A stretch of DNA of 64,000 nt, taken from the NCBI GenBank assembly GCA_025529335.1, contig JAMYHX010000194.1:1-64000 (forward strand), given 5' to 3'. The translations under genes and the position numbers were made by a program. The notes beneath the pieces are model-generated. The model was not told the origin of the DNA, made no database searches, and worked only from the letters and a program-made list of their open reading frames with translations. This stretch comes from Rhizopus sp. PT2906. Lineage: Eukaryota > Mucoromycota > Mucoromycetes > Mucorales > Rhizopodaceae. Below are positions 1-8,748 of this stretch, piece after piece; position 1 is the first letter of the stretch, and each line of letters opens with the position of its first letter.

Positions 1-372
1 TGTATTAGAAAGTAAAGAGTTTAAATAAAAGAATATAAGGTTGAGTGAGTTATACTGAGAATTGAACTAACTGATAACTGAACTGCTTGATTTATTTAAA
101 AAATATTAAACATATTTATACTAAAAAATTTTAAGTTTAGTTTGATTGAACTTCATGAGGGTCACGAAATTCGTCTGTTTCAACTCCGCTTTCGTTACAA
201 CAGTATCACCGTTTATTTCAAAAAAATAATGAGTATTCAAATAAAAACATTGTAAAACATCCCACAACTTTGAAGAACAGTGAAAAAAAAAGGAAATCCC
301 TACGCGCACCCTACATTGGGGGAACAAGCAAAATAATCAATTATGCTATCTAAGCGTAGCACTCCTTAGATT
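1..372. other. AT-rich intergenic sequence
   Basis: No convincing gene is visible. Short open frames here have no start context, intron signals or recognisable motifs. The stretch ends at the tRNA gene. Confidence 0.5.
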
Positions 373-445
373 GGTCACTACGAGGGTCGAACTCGCGACC
401 TTGGCGTTATTAGCACCACGCTCTAACCAACTGAGCTAAGCGACC
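373..445 (-). tRNA. tRNA-Ile (AAT anticodon)
   Basis: The minus strand folds as a 73-nt cloverleaf. The 7-bp acceptor stem pairs GGTCGCT with AGTGACC (one G-U). The D arm contains AGCTCAGTTGGTTAGAGC, and the T arm has the usual TTCGA loop. The anticodon loop CTAATAA gives anticodon AAT, read as IAT, which decodes isoleucine. There is no intron and no encoded CCA, as expected for a nuclear eukaryotic tRNA gene. Confidence 0.95.
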
Positions 446-825
446 TCCCTGAAATTTTTGAAAAAGAAAATATAAAATATTCAAAGTATTTCACGTGATG
501 TACACGTGATTTAAGCGTGATATTCACATGGTATTCACGTGTTTTCTCTTTAACTAATAGCGTCGACTGTATTTTAGCCAATTAAATATCCCCATTTGAA
601 GACTATAGGATTATCAAACAGGTGTAAAATGGAACAGCGTTCATGTAGTGTAGCATGCGATCATTGTATAGTTCAAGCATAGTTTCTATAAACTAGACGG
701 AGTGATGCTCTTTTATGAAATCAAAACTCAAATAAAGTTCAAAGCTGTGAGTTTTTTCAAAAGCCTGACCAAGGGGCGTTTTTATTTCTTAAAAAATAAA
801 TGGCCACAAAGTGCAGCAAAAAGAA
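446..825. other. Intergenic region between tRNA-Ile and uS10
   Basis: No gene is seen. Around 492-545 there is a cluster of CACGTG-like hexamers (cacgtgatgtacacgtgat, later attcacgtg), which resemble E-box/bHLH sites. Their role is not known. The region also holds the 3' flank of the ribosomal protein gene. Confidence 0.4.
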
Positions 826-1359
826 TTAAGCAATGGTAACTTCAACTTCAACTCCGGGTTCAATGGAGATGGAAGTGATTTGCTTGACAATTTCAGAAGG
901 AGAGTGCAAGTCAATCAAGCGCTTGTGAATCTTCATCTCAAACTTGTCAAAGGTTTCGGAACCGTTACCACAAGGAGACTTACGGGTAGTGATGCGAAGA
1001 ACCTTGGTGGGAAGGCGAACGGGACCCTTTACCTTGAGTTGCTTATCTTTGGCACGTTGAACAAGATCAGAGGCAACTGCAAATTACATATTAGCATGTC
1101 TTTATGAAGTAAGAAAAAAAAAAAGTTACCCTTTTCCAAATTCTTGACATTGCGAGAAGACAAGGTGATACGGATGCGGTGGATCCTATTATGCATATAT
1201 CTGTTTAGAAAGCTTTGATCATCTAATTCTACCATTGTCCTTACTTGGGTTGTTCTTGTTCTTCAAGGCCAGGCTTTTCAGTAGTGTTCTTAGCCTACAT
1301 TATTGATGGTTATTATTGAGAATTATTCAATTATATTTGTAACTTACGACGTAGGACAT
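826..1359 (-). CDS. rps20: 40S ribosomal protein uS10 (RPS20)
   Basis: Small-subunit ribosomal protein uS10, a component of the 40S head. Four exons on the minus strand (1348-1359, 1245-1294, 1130-1185, 826-1076) join in frame to 122 residues. The first exon is only four codons (MSYV). Conserved motifs are IHRIRITLSSRNVKNLEK, the KGPVRLPTKVLRITTRK segment, KIHKRLIDLHSP and the C-terminal SIEIEPGVEVEVTIA, nearly identical to animal and yeast RPS20. Introns begin GTAAG/GTAAC and end AG. An early first intron after a tiny exon is common in ribosomal protein genes. Length matches the family (about 120 aa). Confidence 0.95.
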
Positions 1360-1553
1360 TCTTGTTGAATTCTCTATAGATAATATAATAATGAGAGAGT
1401 GTACATTATGAAGCTTTGCCTGGTAATCTTACCAGCGGTGACTAAGACTCGTGTTAAAATAAATGAAAAAAGATAAAATTTTTTTTTCTTTCCTTTAAAT
1501 TACACAGTGTGATTCGATTGGAGGATTAGTGAAAGCCACACAAATATAGCTCT

Positions 1554-2250
1554 TTATTCTTTAAAACGTAAGCTGACACTGTTGACGCAGTGCCTTTCAT
1601 CTGTGGGTGTAGGAAATCCTTCACCTTTAAATACATGACCAAGGTGACCACCACACTTGGAGCAGCATATTTCTATACGCTGCATACCGTGTGAATTATC
1701 TTCATGCCTTATAATAGCACCTGAAGGTGAATTGTATTAGTGATATAATAAAACGATAATTGTTGGTTTATATACCAGGTATAGCATCAAAGACTAAGTA
1801 TACAAAAGAAAAAGGTTAGTTTTAGTTTCAAAAGTAGATATGTATATGTATATTTTACATGCTGGCCAACCACATCCACTATCAAATTTTGTATCAGAGA
1901 CATAAAGTGGTGCGTCGCATCCAGCACAATGATAAACTCCTACACCCAAAGAGATAAGGTTAGAGGGGGGGAGGACTGATAGAATAATAATGGTAATGCT
2001 ACCTTTCTCATAGAATTTATTGTATTTTCCTGTTCCGGGTGGTTCCGTTCCTATTGATAAAGAGTAAGTAGAATGTATTTAACTCCCTTTTTAAAATACC
2101 TTTTTGACGAAGTACTCTAAACTGCTCAGGTGTAAGAATAGCTCTCCATTCAGCATCAGTTTTTGTTGTCATGGCTCTAATAAGTTTTAGTCTTGAATGA
2201 CTACTAATGAACGATCGAGTAAATGAAATGCGAACGAGTGAACGCAACAT
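1554..2250 (-). CDS. msrB: Peptide-methionine (R)-S-oxide reductase (MsrB)
   Basis: Reduces methionine-R-sulfoxide in oxidised proteins. Five exons (2100-2250, 2003-2050, 1859-1939, 1776-1793, 1554-1720; one is only 18 nt) give 154 residues. Family motifs are WRAILTPEQFRVLRQKG, GTEPPGTGKYN, VYHCAGCDAPLY, DSGCGWPAF, the zinc-binding CSKCGGHLGHVF, and the catalytic-cysteine segment RHCVNSVSLRF. The two CxxC pairs of zinc-type MsrB are present. The first about 26 residues (MLRSLVRISFTRSF...) are rich in Arg and Ser without acids, like a mitochondrial presequence. An in-frame Met just before TKTDAEW could give a cytosolic form. The (S)-specific partner MsrA is at 20.5 kb. Confidence 0.93.
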
Positions 2251-2340
2251 GATAAAAAATTATGCAATTTGGGAAATAATTTGTAAAATAAACACGTGAC
2301 ACGAGACACATAACGATGGATGGCGTTTATTCACTTAGTC

Positions 2341-2733
2341 TCAATGGACTTGGTTTCCCCCAAACAAAACATCTTGTTCCTTTGATAAAGAAGAGCGTCT
2401 AGGCTTTAATGACCTTGTGATTTTAGGAGCACGTATCATGTTTAATTCTGTAGAAAGGATTCTAAGCTGATCTGTATTCGTACGCGACCGTCTGATATAA
2501 ACATGAGGTTCTGTCCAAATGGGCCGTTTAGGCTGATGTGCAGCAATCAAAGTTCTTTTATCTATGTATTTTATTTATCCTATTCCACCTGATGAAGATA
2601 CAGGTATCTTTGATTTGGCTTGTAATAACATAGATAGATCTATCAATTTCTGAGGAAGGGTGTCATTGAATGAAGTTTGGGTATTGAACACAAGTAATTG
2701 TGTTGCTGTTTGTGCAGGTATTATTGTAGACAT
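2341..2733 (-). CDS. Small hypothetical protein, two exons
   Basis: Not recognised. Exon 2602-2733 (44 codons from MSTIIPAQTATQLL) and exon 2341-2532 join in phase 0 across a 69-nt intron (GTATCT...ATCAG), giving 107 residues. The second half is basic (ITRSLKPRRSSLSKEQ) and ends GGNQVH. No signal peptide or membrane segment is visible. The frame stays open upstream to a Met at 2856, but that part runs into the repeat starting at 2835, so the inner Met is preferred. It could be a small nuclear or ribosome-associated protein; no function is assigned. Confidence 0.55.
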
Positions 2734-2834
2734 GGTTATGATACATTTAGATGATTTTGAATGATCTTTTAGAATAGGCTTTTTTAGATATGAAAACAGA
2801 GAATAAATGTCTTGATATTTAGATTTATGTACAT

Positions 2835-3221
2835 TGTATTCATACATAGTGATCAACTATTAACCACATATGAAACAATAACTGATAATTGCTCGATTTC
2901 AGCTTGTTACTTTGAAACAACTGTGTGGATCATTATTTAAGCTAATTACCAGGAATTGGGTTTCAAGGTATGCATGTCCAATGACTCTATCCATCATTGT
3001 TATTAGGGATCATCGTCTTATCAAAGATGCCCGATTCGTCCTAAACTCTCTCATTGTCCCCAATGTCATTCATAAGCCTCTATGAAAGTTTTACGATCTC
3101 AGTTGAAGAGTGTCTCATATTCAGTATAAATGCTCGTCCTTAATAAAGTCAATCGACATATATCTTTTAATCGGTTAATTCTAGTCCTTATTCTTTTATA
3201 TTTGATATTTCGTATTTAACA
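2835..3221 (+). mobile_element. 387-bp LTR-like element, copy A, with 8-bp target duplication
   Basis: The element starts TGTATTCATAC and ends GTATTTAACA, so it has TG...CA ends. It is flanked by a perfect direct repeat ATGTACAT at 2827-2834 and 3222-3229. A nearly identical copy lies in inverted orientation at 52638-53023. Near the 3' side are a TATAAATGCTCG box and a polyadenylation-like AATAAA (about 3130-3145), the arrangement expected of a solo LTR. No ORF is present. An 8-bp duplication is longer than the usual 4-6 bp for LTR elements, so a non-autonomous DNA element (hAT-type duplication length) is the alternative. Confidence 0.75.
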
Positions 3222-3339
3222 ATGTACATTATTGTTGTATAAGCAAAACTATAAGACAAATGAATAACGTATTGTTCATTTTATACTTACCGAGATGTTA
3301 AGGAATACACTGCCGTTATAGACAGCGCATTAAATCCAG

Positions 3340-3556
3340 GGAGCACCGTTAATCTTCTGAAGGTCTTTTGAAGGGGGGGAAGACTTTCATTGTCGTGTTT
3401 TGATTTGTAAACAAAGGTACCATATATATTTAATGCACTGTTCACATCGCGATTCCAAACCGTACCACAAGATTCACACTTGAGGACAGAATGTACTCTT
3501 CGCTTTGATCCAGTAATTGAGATGTTATTTAATTGTTTAGATTTGCACTTGGTCTT
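3340..3556 (-). pseudogene. Fanzor (eukaryotic TnpB-like) C-terminal remnant
   Basis: One minus-strand frame reads KQLNNISITGSKRRVHS, then VLKCESCGTVWNRDVNSALNI. This is the C-terminal zinc-finger CxxCGTVWNRD and the RuvC-III motif (D of RDVNSA) of Fanzor/TnpB RNA-guided nucleases. A stop lies just upstream of the match, and the frame drifts after DNESLPP, so only the last part of the gene survives. Compare the remnants at 4393-4640 and 53540-54780. Known of the family: Fanzors are TnpB relatives carried by eukaryotic transposons. The decay is seen directly. Confidence 0.7.
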
Positions 3557-3732
3557 CCTCTAGGCCGAGTAGTAACGCCAGCTCCTTCTTCTTGGTCTTC
3601 GACACGACGTCTGCGGTGTGATGCTGCTACTCGTTCTCTGCATGCTTGGAAGGTACGATGGCGTGAATCAATGAATCAAGATGCATGGCAGGAAGAGCAG
3701 CTGGTTGTACTTTGGTTGTCGTTATTTTCCAT
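3529..3732 (-). CDS. Short Arg-rich ORF of unknown status
   Basis: A 67-codon frame starting MENNDNQSTTSCSSCH and ending RPRGRPSANLNN, overlapping the upstream edge of the Fanzor remnant in another frame. It holds a CxxC pair and two Arg-rich stretches (RRRRVEDQEE, TRPRGRP) reminiscent of AT-hook-like or transposon-encoded basic N-termini. It may be part of a decayed mobile element. Nothing shows that it is expressed. Confidence 0.2.
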
Positions 3733-3769
3733 TGTTCTAATAAGCACCAAGATGGGAACATAATGTTAG

Positions 3770-4389
3770 TGCACAGGAACTACATGATTCCGGTAAAAGT
3801 TTGTGTTACTTGCATATTTTTCGACTATTTTCCGACGTATTTTCTGGCCTAATTCCAGTGCAAGTTAGTGTGTTATGTGTTGTGTGTTATATTAGAGTGA
3901 TTTTAGTGATGTTATAGTGTTATTGGAGCGTATAGGCATAATATATCCATGAGTTGTATATGTTTATGTAAAAGAGTAAAAAAAAGAAGTAAAGGTTTAT
4001 TCTTTGACATTTTTCTTCCTATTTTAGGTCAATTGCTCTTCTACTGGTGCCTTTTATGTCTTACGTGTGCATATATGGATCATTATGATAAACCAAAGAA
4101 AAAAGGCAAAGAAAGGGTGCTTTATTCGGCATAGTTTTACTGTTTTATTAAAAATAAATTTCAGAAAGAGGATAAAATTATGACGTGTATGAAAAAAATA
4201 ATTGGCGTATATTAAGAAAAGTATTTACGCAAAGGTTAAAAATAAAATGCGTGCGAAAGGAGACAACATACAAATGAGAGTAATAAGTACCAAGGAGAGA
4301 GAATATAAAGAATTATACAGTTAGTTATGTAAGAAAATTATTATATGTATAACTTACCCCGTAGACATCTAGATGTGTCCTAGCGATAA
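3770..4389. other. AT-rich sequence between two Fanzor remnants
   Basis: No gene is supported. A 61-codon plus-strand frame at 3949-4134 contains a hydrophobic stretch but no recognisable family and no splice context. The region probably consists of decayed transposon sequence, because mobile-element fragments lie on both sides. Confidence 0.35.
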
Positions 4390-5313
4390 CTAGAACGAAG
4401 AATCATCGTCTATGCGTATTCTAGTTCTTGGTTGCTCCTGATCGTCCACTCTTCTTCGACGTCTTGTAGGAGCAACAGCAACCCGGCAAAACCTATGAAG
4501 AACCATGCCATTACGTCGAAGCCCACGAAGGATGTGCATGTAGTTGAGGCAAGCAGCAACATCCCTGTTCCATAAGTGATATCTATCTGGTGCTGCCATG
4601 ACGGGTCTACAGTATGGGTTGATGTATCTACATGTACGTACACTTCCACTTACGAACCTAGTCAAAACGCTCCTGAATTTTTTCTTCACTGTTCTTATCG
4701 ATAGGCTGAAATTGGGTCTTTTTGAGTGACAAGTGCATTCAGTTCTTACAAAGTTGTAGATAGTGCTTTTAGAGACCTTGAGATCCTGAAACTTTTGAAG
4801 TAGTCGCTCCATTACTTGCTCCAAGACGGCTGAAGGATTCTCATCTATGTACTCCAAGATCACTTGCTTGTGTTCGTCATGAAGTATACGCGGGCGACCG
4901 GTTTTCTTATGCTTTATAAAAATACTATCAGGATCCGTTTTGTACATTTGAGCCCATCTTTGAGCTGTGCGAACATGAATACCTAATTGTTTTGCAGCAG
5001 CTGAAGCACTCATAATATTCTCAAACATCAGTTTAAAGAATCTAACTTTGACTTGATCCGTGTAGAGTGTGTATGCTCGCTTACTCGACGCCTCCTTCAT
5101 GCAAACATCTGGGTCATCTTTTGCATCTTCATCTGCCATAGAGTCTACATCGAAATTATTCTCCTGAGGCTGATTATGCAAATACTGAGTGTGTGAACTA
5201 ACTGTTTCTAAAGCATATCGCTCCTCATCAATGATGTAGTCCATAGGCTCAGGCCTACCGTATTCATCAACTGCATTACCGTGCCCGTCTTCGTAGAAAA
5301 TTTGAAAGCTCAT
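4390..5313 (-). pseudogene. IS630/Tc1-like transposase, truncated and fused to a Fanzor C-terminal fragment
   Basis: The open frame has 307 codons. Residues about 1-80 are the acidic N-terminus shared with the 420-aa copy at 56487 (PEPMDYIIDE versus PEPMEYIVDQ). Residues about 80-190 are the helix-turn-helix region (SASAAAKQLGIHVRTAQRWAQ). After TIYNFVRTEC the frame shifts. The original frame continues as EKIQERFD, then an in-frame stop where the third copy has a Trp codon, then VRKWK. The DDE catalytic part is gone. The last about 75 codons carry LWNRDVAACLNYMHILRGL, which looks like a Fanzor RuvC-III motif. The long frame is therefore partly accidental. Confidence 0.7.
4393..4640 (-). pseudogene. 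Possible Fanzor C-terminal remnant joined to the transposase
   Basis: The frame reads HLWNRDVAACLNYMHILRGL and then basic residues (APTRRRRRVDDQEQ). The WNRDVAACLN pattern matches the RuvC-III/zinc-finger tail of Fanzor proteins, as in the remnants at 3340-3556 (WNRDVNSALN) and 53540-54780 (WQRDINAALN). The upstream CxxC half is not clearly present. The call rests on one motif. Confidence 0.45.
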
Positions 5314-5535
5314 TTTGTAATACTCGGCTTTTAATGAGAAAGAGAGTAAAAAGAGAGTAAAAAGAGAGCTGACAGTGCTTTCATGCTTAATATACTCATA
5401 TTTCGTACGACAAGGCTCCTACATATACGACATTCAATTTATCAGCAAGCGAAATCAACCAGTGGTAAACGTGACAATAGAATTTAACGAGCGCGAATTT
5501 TACTCAATAATTTTTGGAAAAACTTTATATCATTT

Positions 5536-6817
5536 CTAATATCTTTTCGTGATAACAAAATCAGTACTCTTTTTACCAACGATTTGTAAGAACTGTGATG
5601 TGCAGCTCCATCCATCTTTATCTTTACTAATTCATGAGTAATCATTCTAAAATATTCAATATAAACTTACCAATACTGCCTGCAGGATCACAATGGCATT
5701 TTTCAGCAGCTAGCCAACCAGGCTCACTTGGACAGTGTTTGAATGGGTTATGCCAATATCCCATATCGTAAAAAAAGTGAACTTCAGACTTTTTCAGCAT
5801 TAAAGCAGCAGCAATAGAATGAACGGGTGCATCACCCCATCTTTCATAAAAGAATCCTCCTGCCTTGTCAAGATAGTTGAAATAATCTAAATAAGCTTGT
5901 GATCTAAGCCAAGCTAAAGATGCTATCTCAAAATTACTCCAAAAATGACACATGTTGTATGTTTCTCCATCATCATTTGTCACCCATTTCATTAGACTAT
6001 CAGAGCTATTGGCAGGAATAATATGCTGTGGATATTGATTCATAAATCCTTTGACTGTATCCCAAAGTGTAGGTACTGTGCTAGCATATTCTGTAAGAGA
6101 AATTGCAAATCCATATTTCAACTCCTTTTCTCTCATCACTCGGAATGGATCATAATCAATATCACACATAAACTTGACATGAGGTTCCACTCTCCTATAA
6201 TGTGATAAATACTTCTTATTTCTATCATTCATAACCACTTTACCAGTAATAGTCATATTCCTTCAATAAAGGATGTCTAAAGAAGAATCCACTTTGAAAT
6301 CTATGCATATCGTTAGTCTTTTATATATATATATATTCTCTTATTCTAACCTGCACATGTGCCTATATGACTCTGATCCTCCATATATAACGCCTTCAGC
6401 TTCCATCTTTTCTCTTCCAAGTCTTGCCTTTTCTTGATCAATCCACTCAGGATACTGCCACATTTCTGGACTAAGTTGTCCATAGCGAGTCTTTCCTGAT
6501 GCCAAGCCAGTTGTGTATTCCTTAAACTTGTCGGTAAAAGGTTGGTCGTTTAAGAATATATAGGGATAGTGAAATTTGCTGTTGAATCTATCCTCAAGCA
6601 TCTGCATTGTCTCTCGAAGAGATTCGAGATCTTCATTTCTAGCTAATATAACAAAGGCAGCGTTCTCTCTCTGAATGGACCCATCCTTGGGATGATTATA
6701 ATCGTACTGATAAGCTGGATATGATTCTTTGTTGATTATTCCATAATATGTAAGAAGTAATAGACACATAGGTAATAGTACCAATAGTACTATTCTTCCA
6801 TATCTAGCAGGAATCAT
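5536..6817 (-). CDS. KRE2/MNT1 (KTR)-family alpha-1,2-mannosyltransferase, GT15
   Basis: Golgi type II membrane glycosyltransferase that adds alpha-1,2-mannose from GDP-mannose to O- or N-glycans. Four exons (6351-6817, 6244-6300, 5671-6194, 5536-5621) give 377 residues. A short cytosolic N-terminus is followed by a signal-anchor (about residues 8-27, IVLLVLLPMCLLLLTYYGI) and a luminal catalytic domain. Family motifs are AAFVILARNEDLE, YPYIFLNDQPF, DYYWRVEPHVKF with CDIDYDPF, NFEIASLAWLRS, and GFFYERWGDAPVHS. The Glu of RVEP, the Glu of NFEI and the His of APVHS correspond to residues known in Kre2p for Mn2+/nucleotide binding and catalysis. The last exon reads DKDGWSCTSQF, the expected Cys-containing end. 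Confidence 0.93.
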
Positions 6818-7200
6818 CCTTTGTTTTTAAATAAAAAAGAAAGCAGAAAATTCAAGGTCAATTTAGCCTAAAATAAAGTATTTACGTCAATGATAGGCAC
6901 GCTTTTGATTTCAAAGAATAGGGCACACATTCTTTACTATATCAAAATGCACCAATTTTTAATTTGTTGCATTCAGCCTTTAAACTGTGCATCCTTGATT
7001 TATGAAGACACACACAATAGCTCATTTCTTTAACTTGTATAGAATAAAGACACTCATAACAGTTGTGTTTATCAGCAACTGTTTGGGACTTTGCTTGTTA
7101 AAGTGCCTTTTATGGTGGACAATAAAAGATAAATTAGGAAATGTATAAATATCTTCCTTCCTTTTGGACAAGCTGTTTCTATTACCTTAGAATAGCTTTC
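6818..7200. other. Upstream region of the mannosyltransferase
   Basis: AT-rich, with no supported gene. It probably holds the promoter of the mannosyltransferase gene, which reads leftward from 6817. Confidence 0.4.
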
Positions 7201-7206
7201 ATAAGA

Positions 7207-7683
7207 CTATTGCCAATTTACACACTTTTGGAAGCTTTGATTCAAATTTTTATCAATTATTTTTCTCAGAGAGATTCCTGAAGAGGCCAAAGGCACTGGT
7301 ATGATTATTAGAATGGACTTGAGATTGCTTGTCGTCCCCAAAACAATCATGACTGGCCCTATATCGACCTTCTCATCAGTGCGATGGTGTTTTCCGAATA
7401 AATACTGCTTGACTGCCTGTACATCGTTTCTATTCTGTACAGCCTTTGTGTTTGGATACTCTGCTTGAATATGACAGTAATATGGATACACTCCATGTTT
7501 CAATTTGTTCTTTAACTACAGGATTTGCTACTATAGGTGCTAACTTGTAGCGACTCTTGTTGAAGATGAGTGCAGTTGCCAGTCAAAGTGATCAAGAACT
7601 AATATTGGCTGGGCACCAAAGATATCATTAACATTGCTTTCTGAATCTTTTATTGGTGGTTTCTCTCGTTGTTCGCTCGTCAT
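7207..7683 (-). pseudogene. Decayed gene of unknown family (three frames)
   Basis: Reading leftward from an ATG at 7683, one frame gives MTSEQREKPPIKDSES and ends after SSSTRVATS. A second frame picks up as YKLAPIVANPVVKEQI. A third continues AEYPNTKAVQNRNDVQAVKQ and runs to a stop near 7207, including GPVMIVLGTTSNL and ISLRKIIDKNLNQSFQ. The segments follow in order with no good splice sites between them, so this looks like one protein broken by two frameshifts. I do not recognise the family. Confidence 0.4.
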
Positions 7684-7699
7684 GGAACAGTTTTTTGTA

Positions 7700-8748
7700 T
7701 CTTTTAATATCATATCTGATTCGTGATAATGATGATTCCTCTAAAATGTTTCTGATATTGTCTGTGCGATCTATTTCTTCACATTAGCGCTGTTGTTCGT
7801 TTCTTTGTGCCCATTTTGCAATTGTGGAAAGAGTTGGAAAATTATGCACACATAAAAAGTTTACGCTGCACACAAACAGAGCTCATTTTGCACACATAAA
7901 AATAAAGATTGCATAGCTTGATTCTGTCAATTTCTCTTTTAGGTATATTGCTCTTTGTGAGAATTAAGAAGGTTTGTATTGTATTTATCCTGTACATACT
8001 TAATTTTACCATATGATATTATTATTATAAATCTCTACTCTGATATATTGACCACAGGATACACTATTATCAGATAACGCGATCTATCCAATTCCTTTTG
8101 AATGTGATTAGCTAACAATAGCTGTAATAATGAACTTTTCTTTCTTTCTCTTGTCTTAATAAAGATATTATATAGAGACTCACCGACATACATCTATATT
8201 TCTTTTTTTATTATTCAAGATGCAAAATTATTGTATGGGTTATAGTGCCTCTGATGGACAAAAGGAAATGTTGCTGAAAGCCGCAAAAGAAAAGCTATAA
8301 ACACATGAAAAAACAAAGATTGTATAACGTCTATTTTTCTTTTTTTTTTTTGCGCAGCTGATTTGATCTTTTACAAAAGCTCTCCATTTAGACAGGTTTG
8401 TGTTTTCGAATCTGAATAGCTACAGAATCCTTGACGGGCCTTCAAGTAGACATTGTTACGAGCACCAGTTATTCTTATAGTTAGCCAAATGTTTTTCTCT
8501 TTTCATTCTACTTTTGGCTACAGACCAAAGCTGCTAATCGGGTTAAGCTCTGGAGAGTAGTGGTAGAGAATATACACATCCATATCCTCGACTTACAATT
8601 AACTTGAGCCTCAATATCCTGCAGCAGGAATTCTATTCCCCGATAAAAATAACTTGGTGACACTTTACACAAGGATAAAACAGCACTCGTTTTTTTCAAG
8701 CTCTTTTTCTTCCCCTCTTTTTTCCTTTTCCTTTTGATTTTATTTCTT
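7700..8748. other. AT-rich intergenic region
   Basis: No gene is supported. Short frames on both strands lack motifs. A pyrimidine-rich stretch at about 8700-8745 leads into the RhoGEF start codon and is probably its core promoter or 5' UTR. Confidence 0.45.

Noticed and set aside
811..1107. 98-codon plus-strand open frame
   Set aside because: It is antisense to the last exon of the uS10 gene and begins with GTG. The minus strand has clear protein conservation.
3533..3763. 76-codon plus-strand frame (MFRFALGLPLGRVV...)
   Set aside because: Antisense to the Fanzor remnant and the Arg-rich short frame. No family and no splice or start support.
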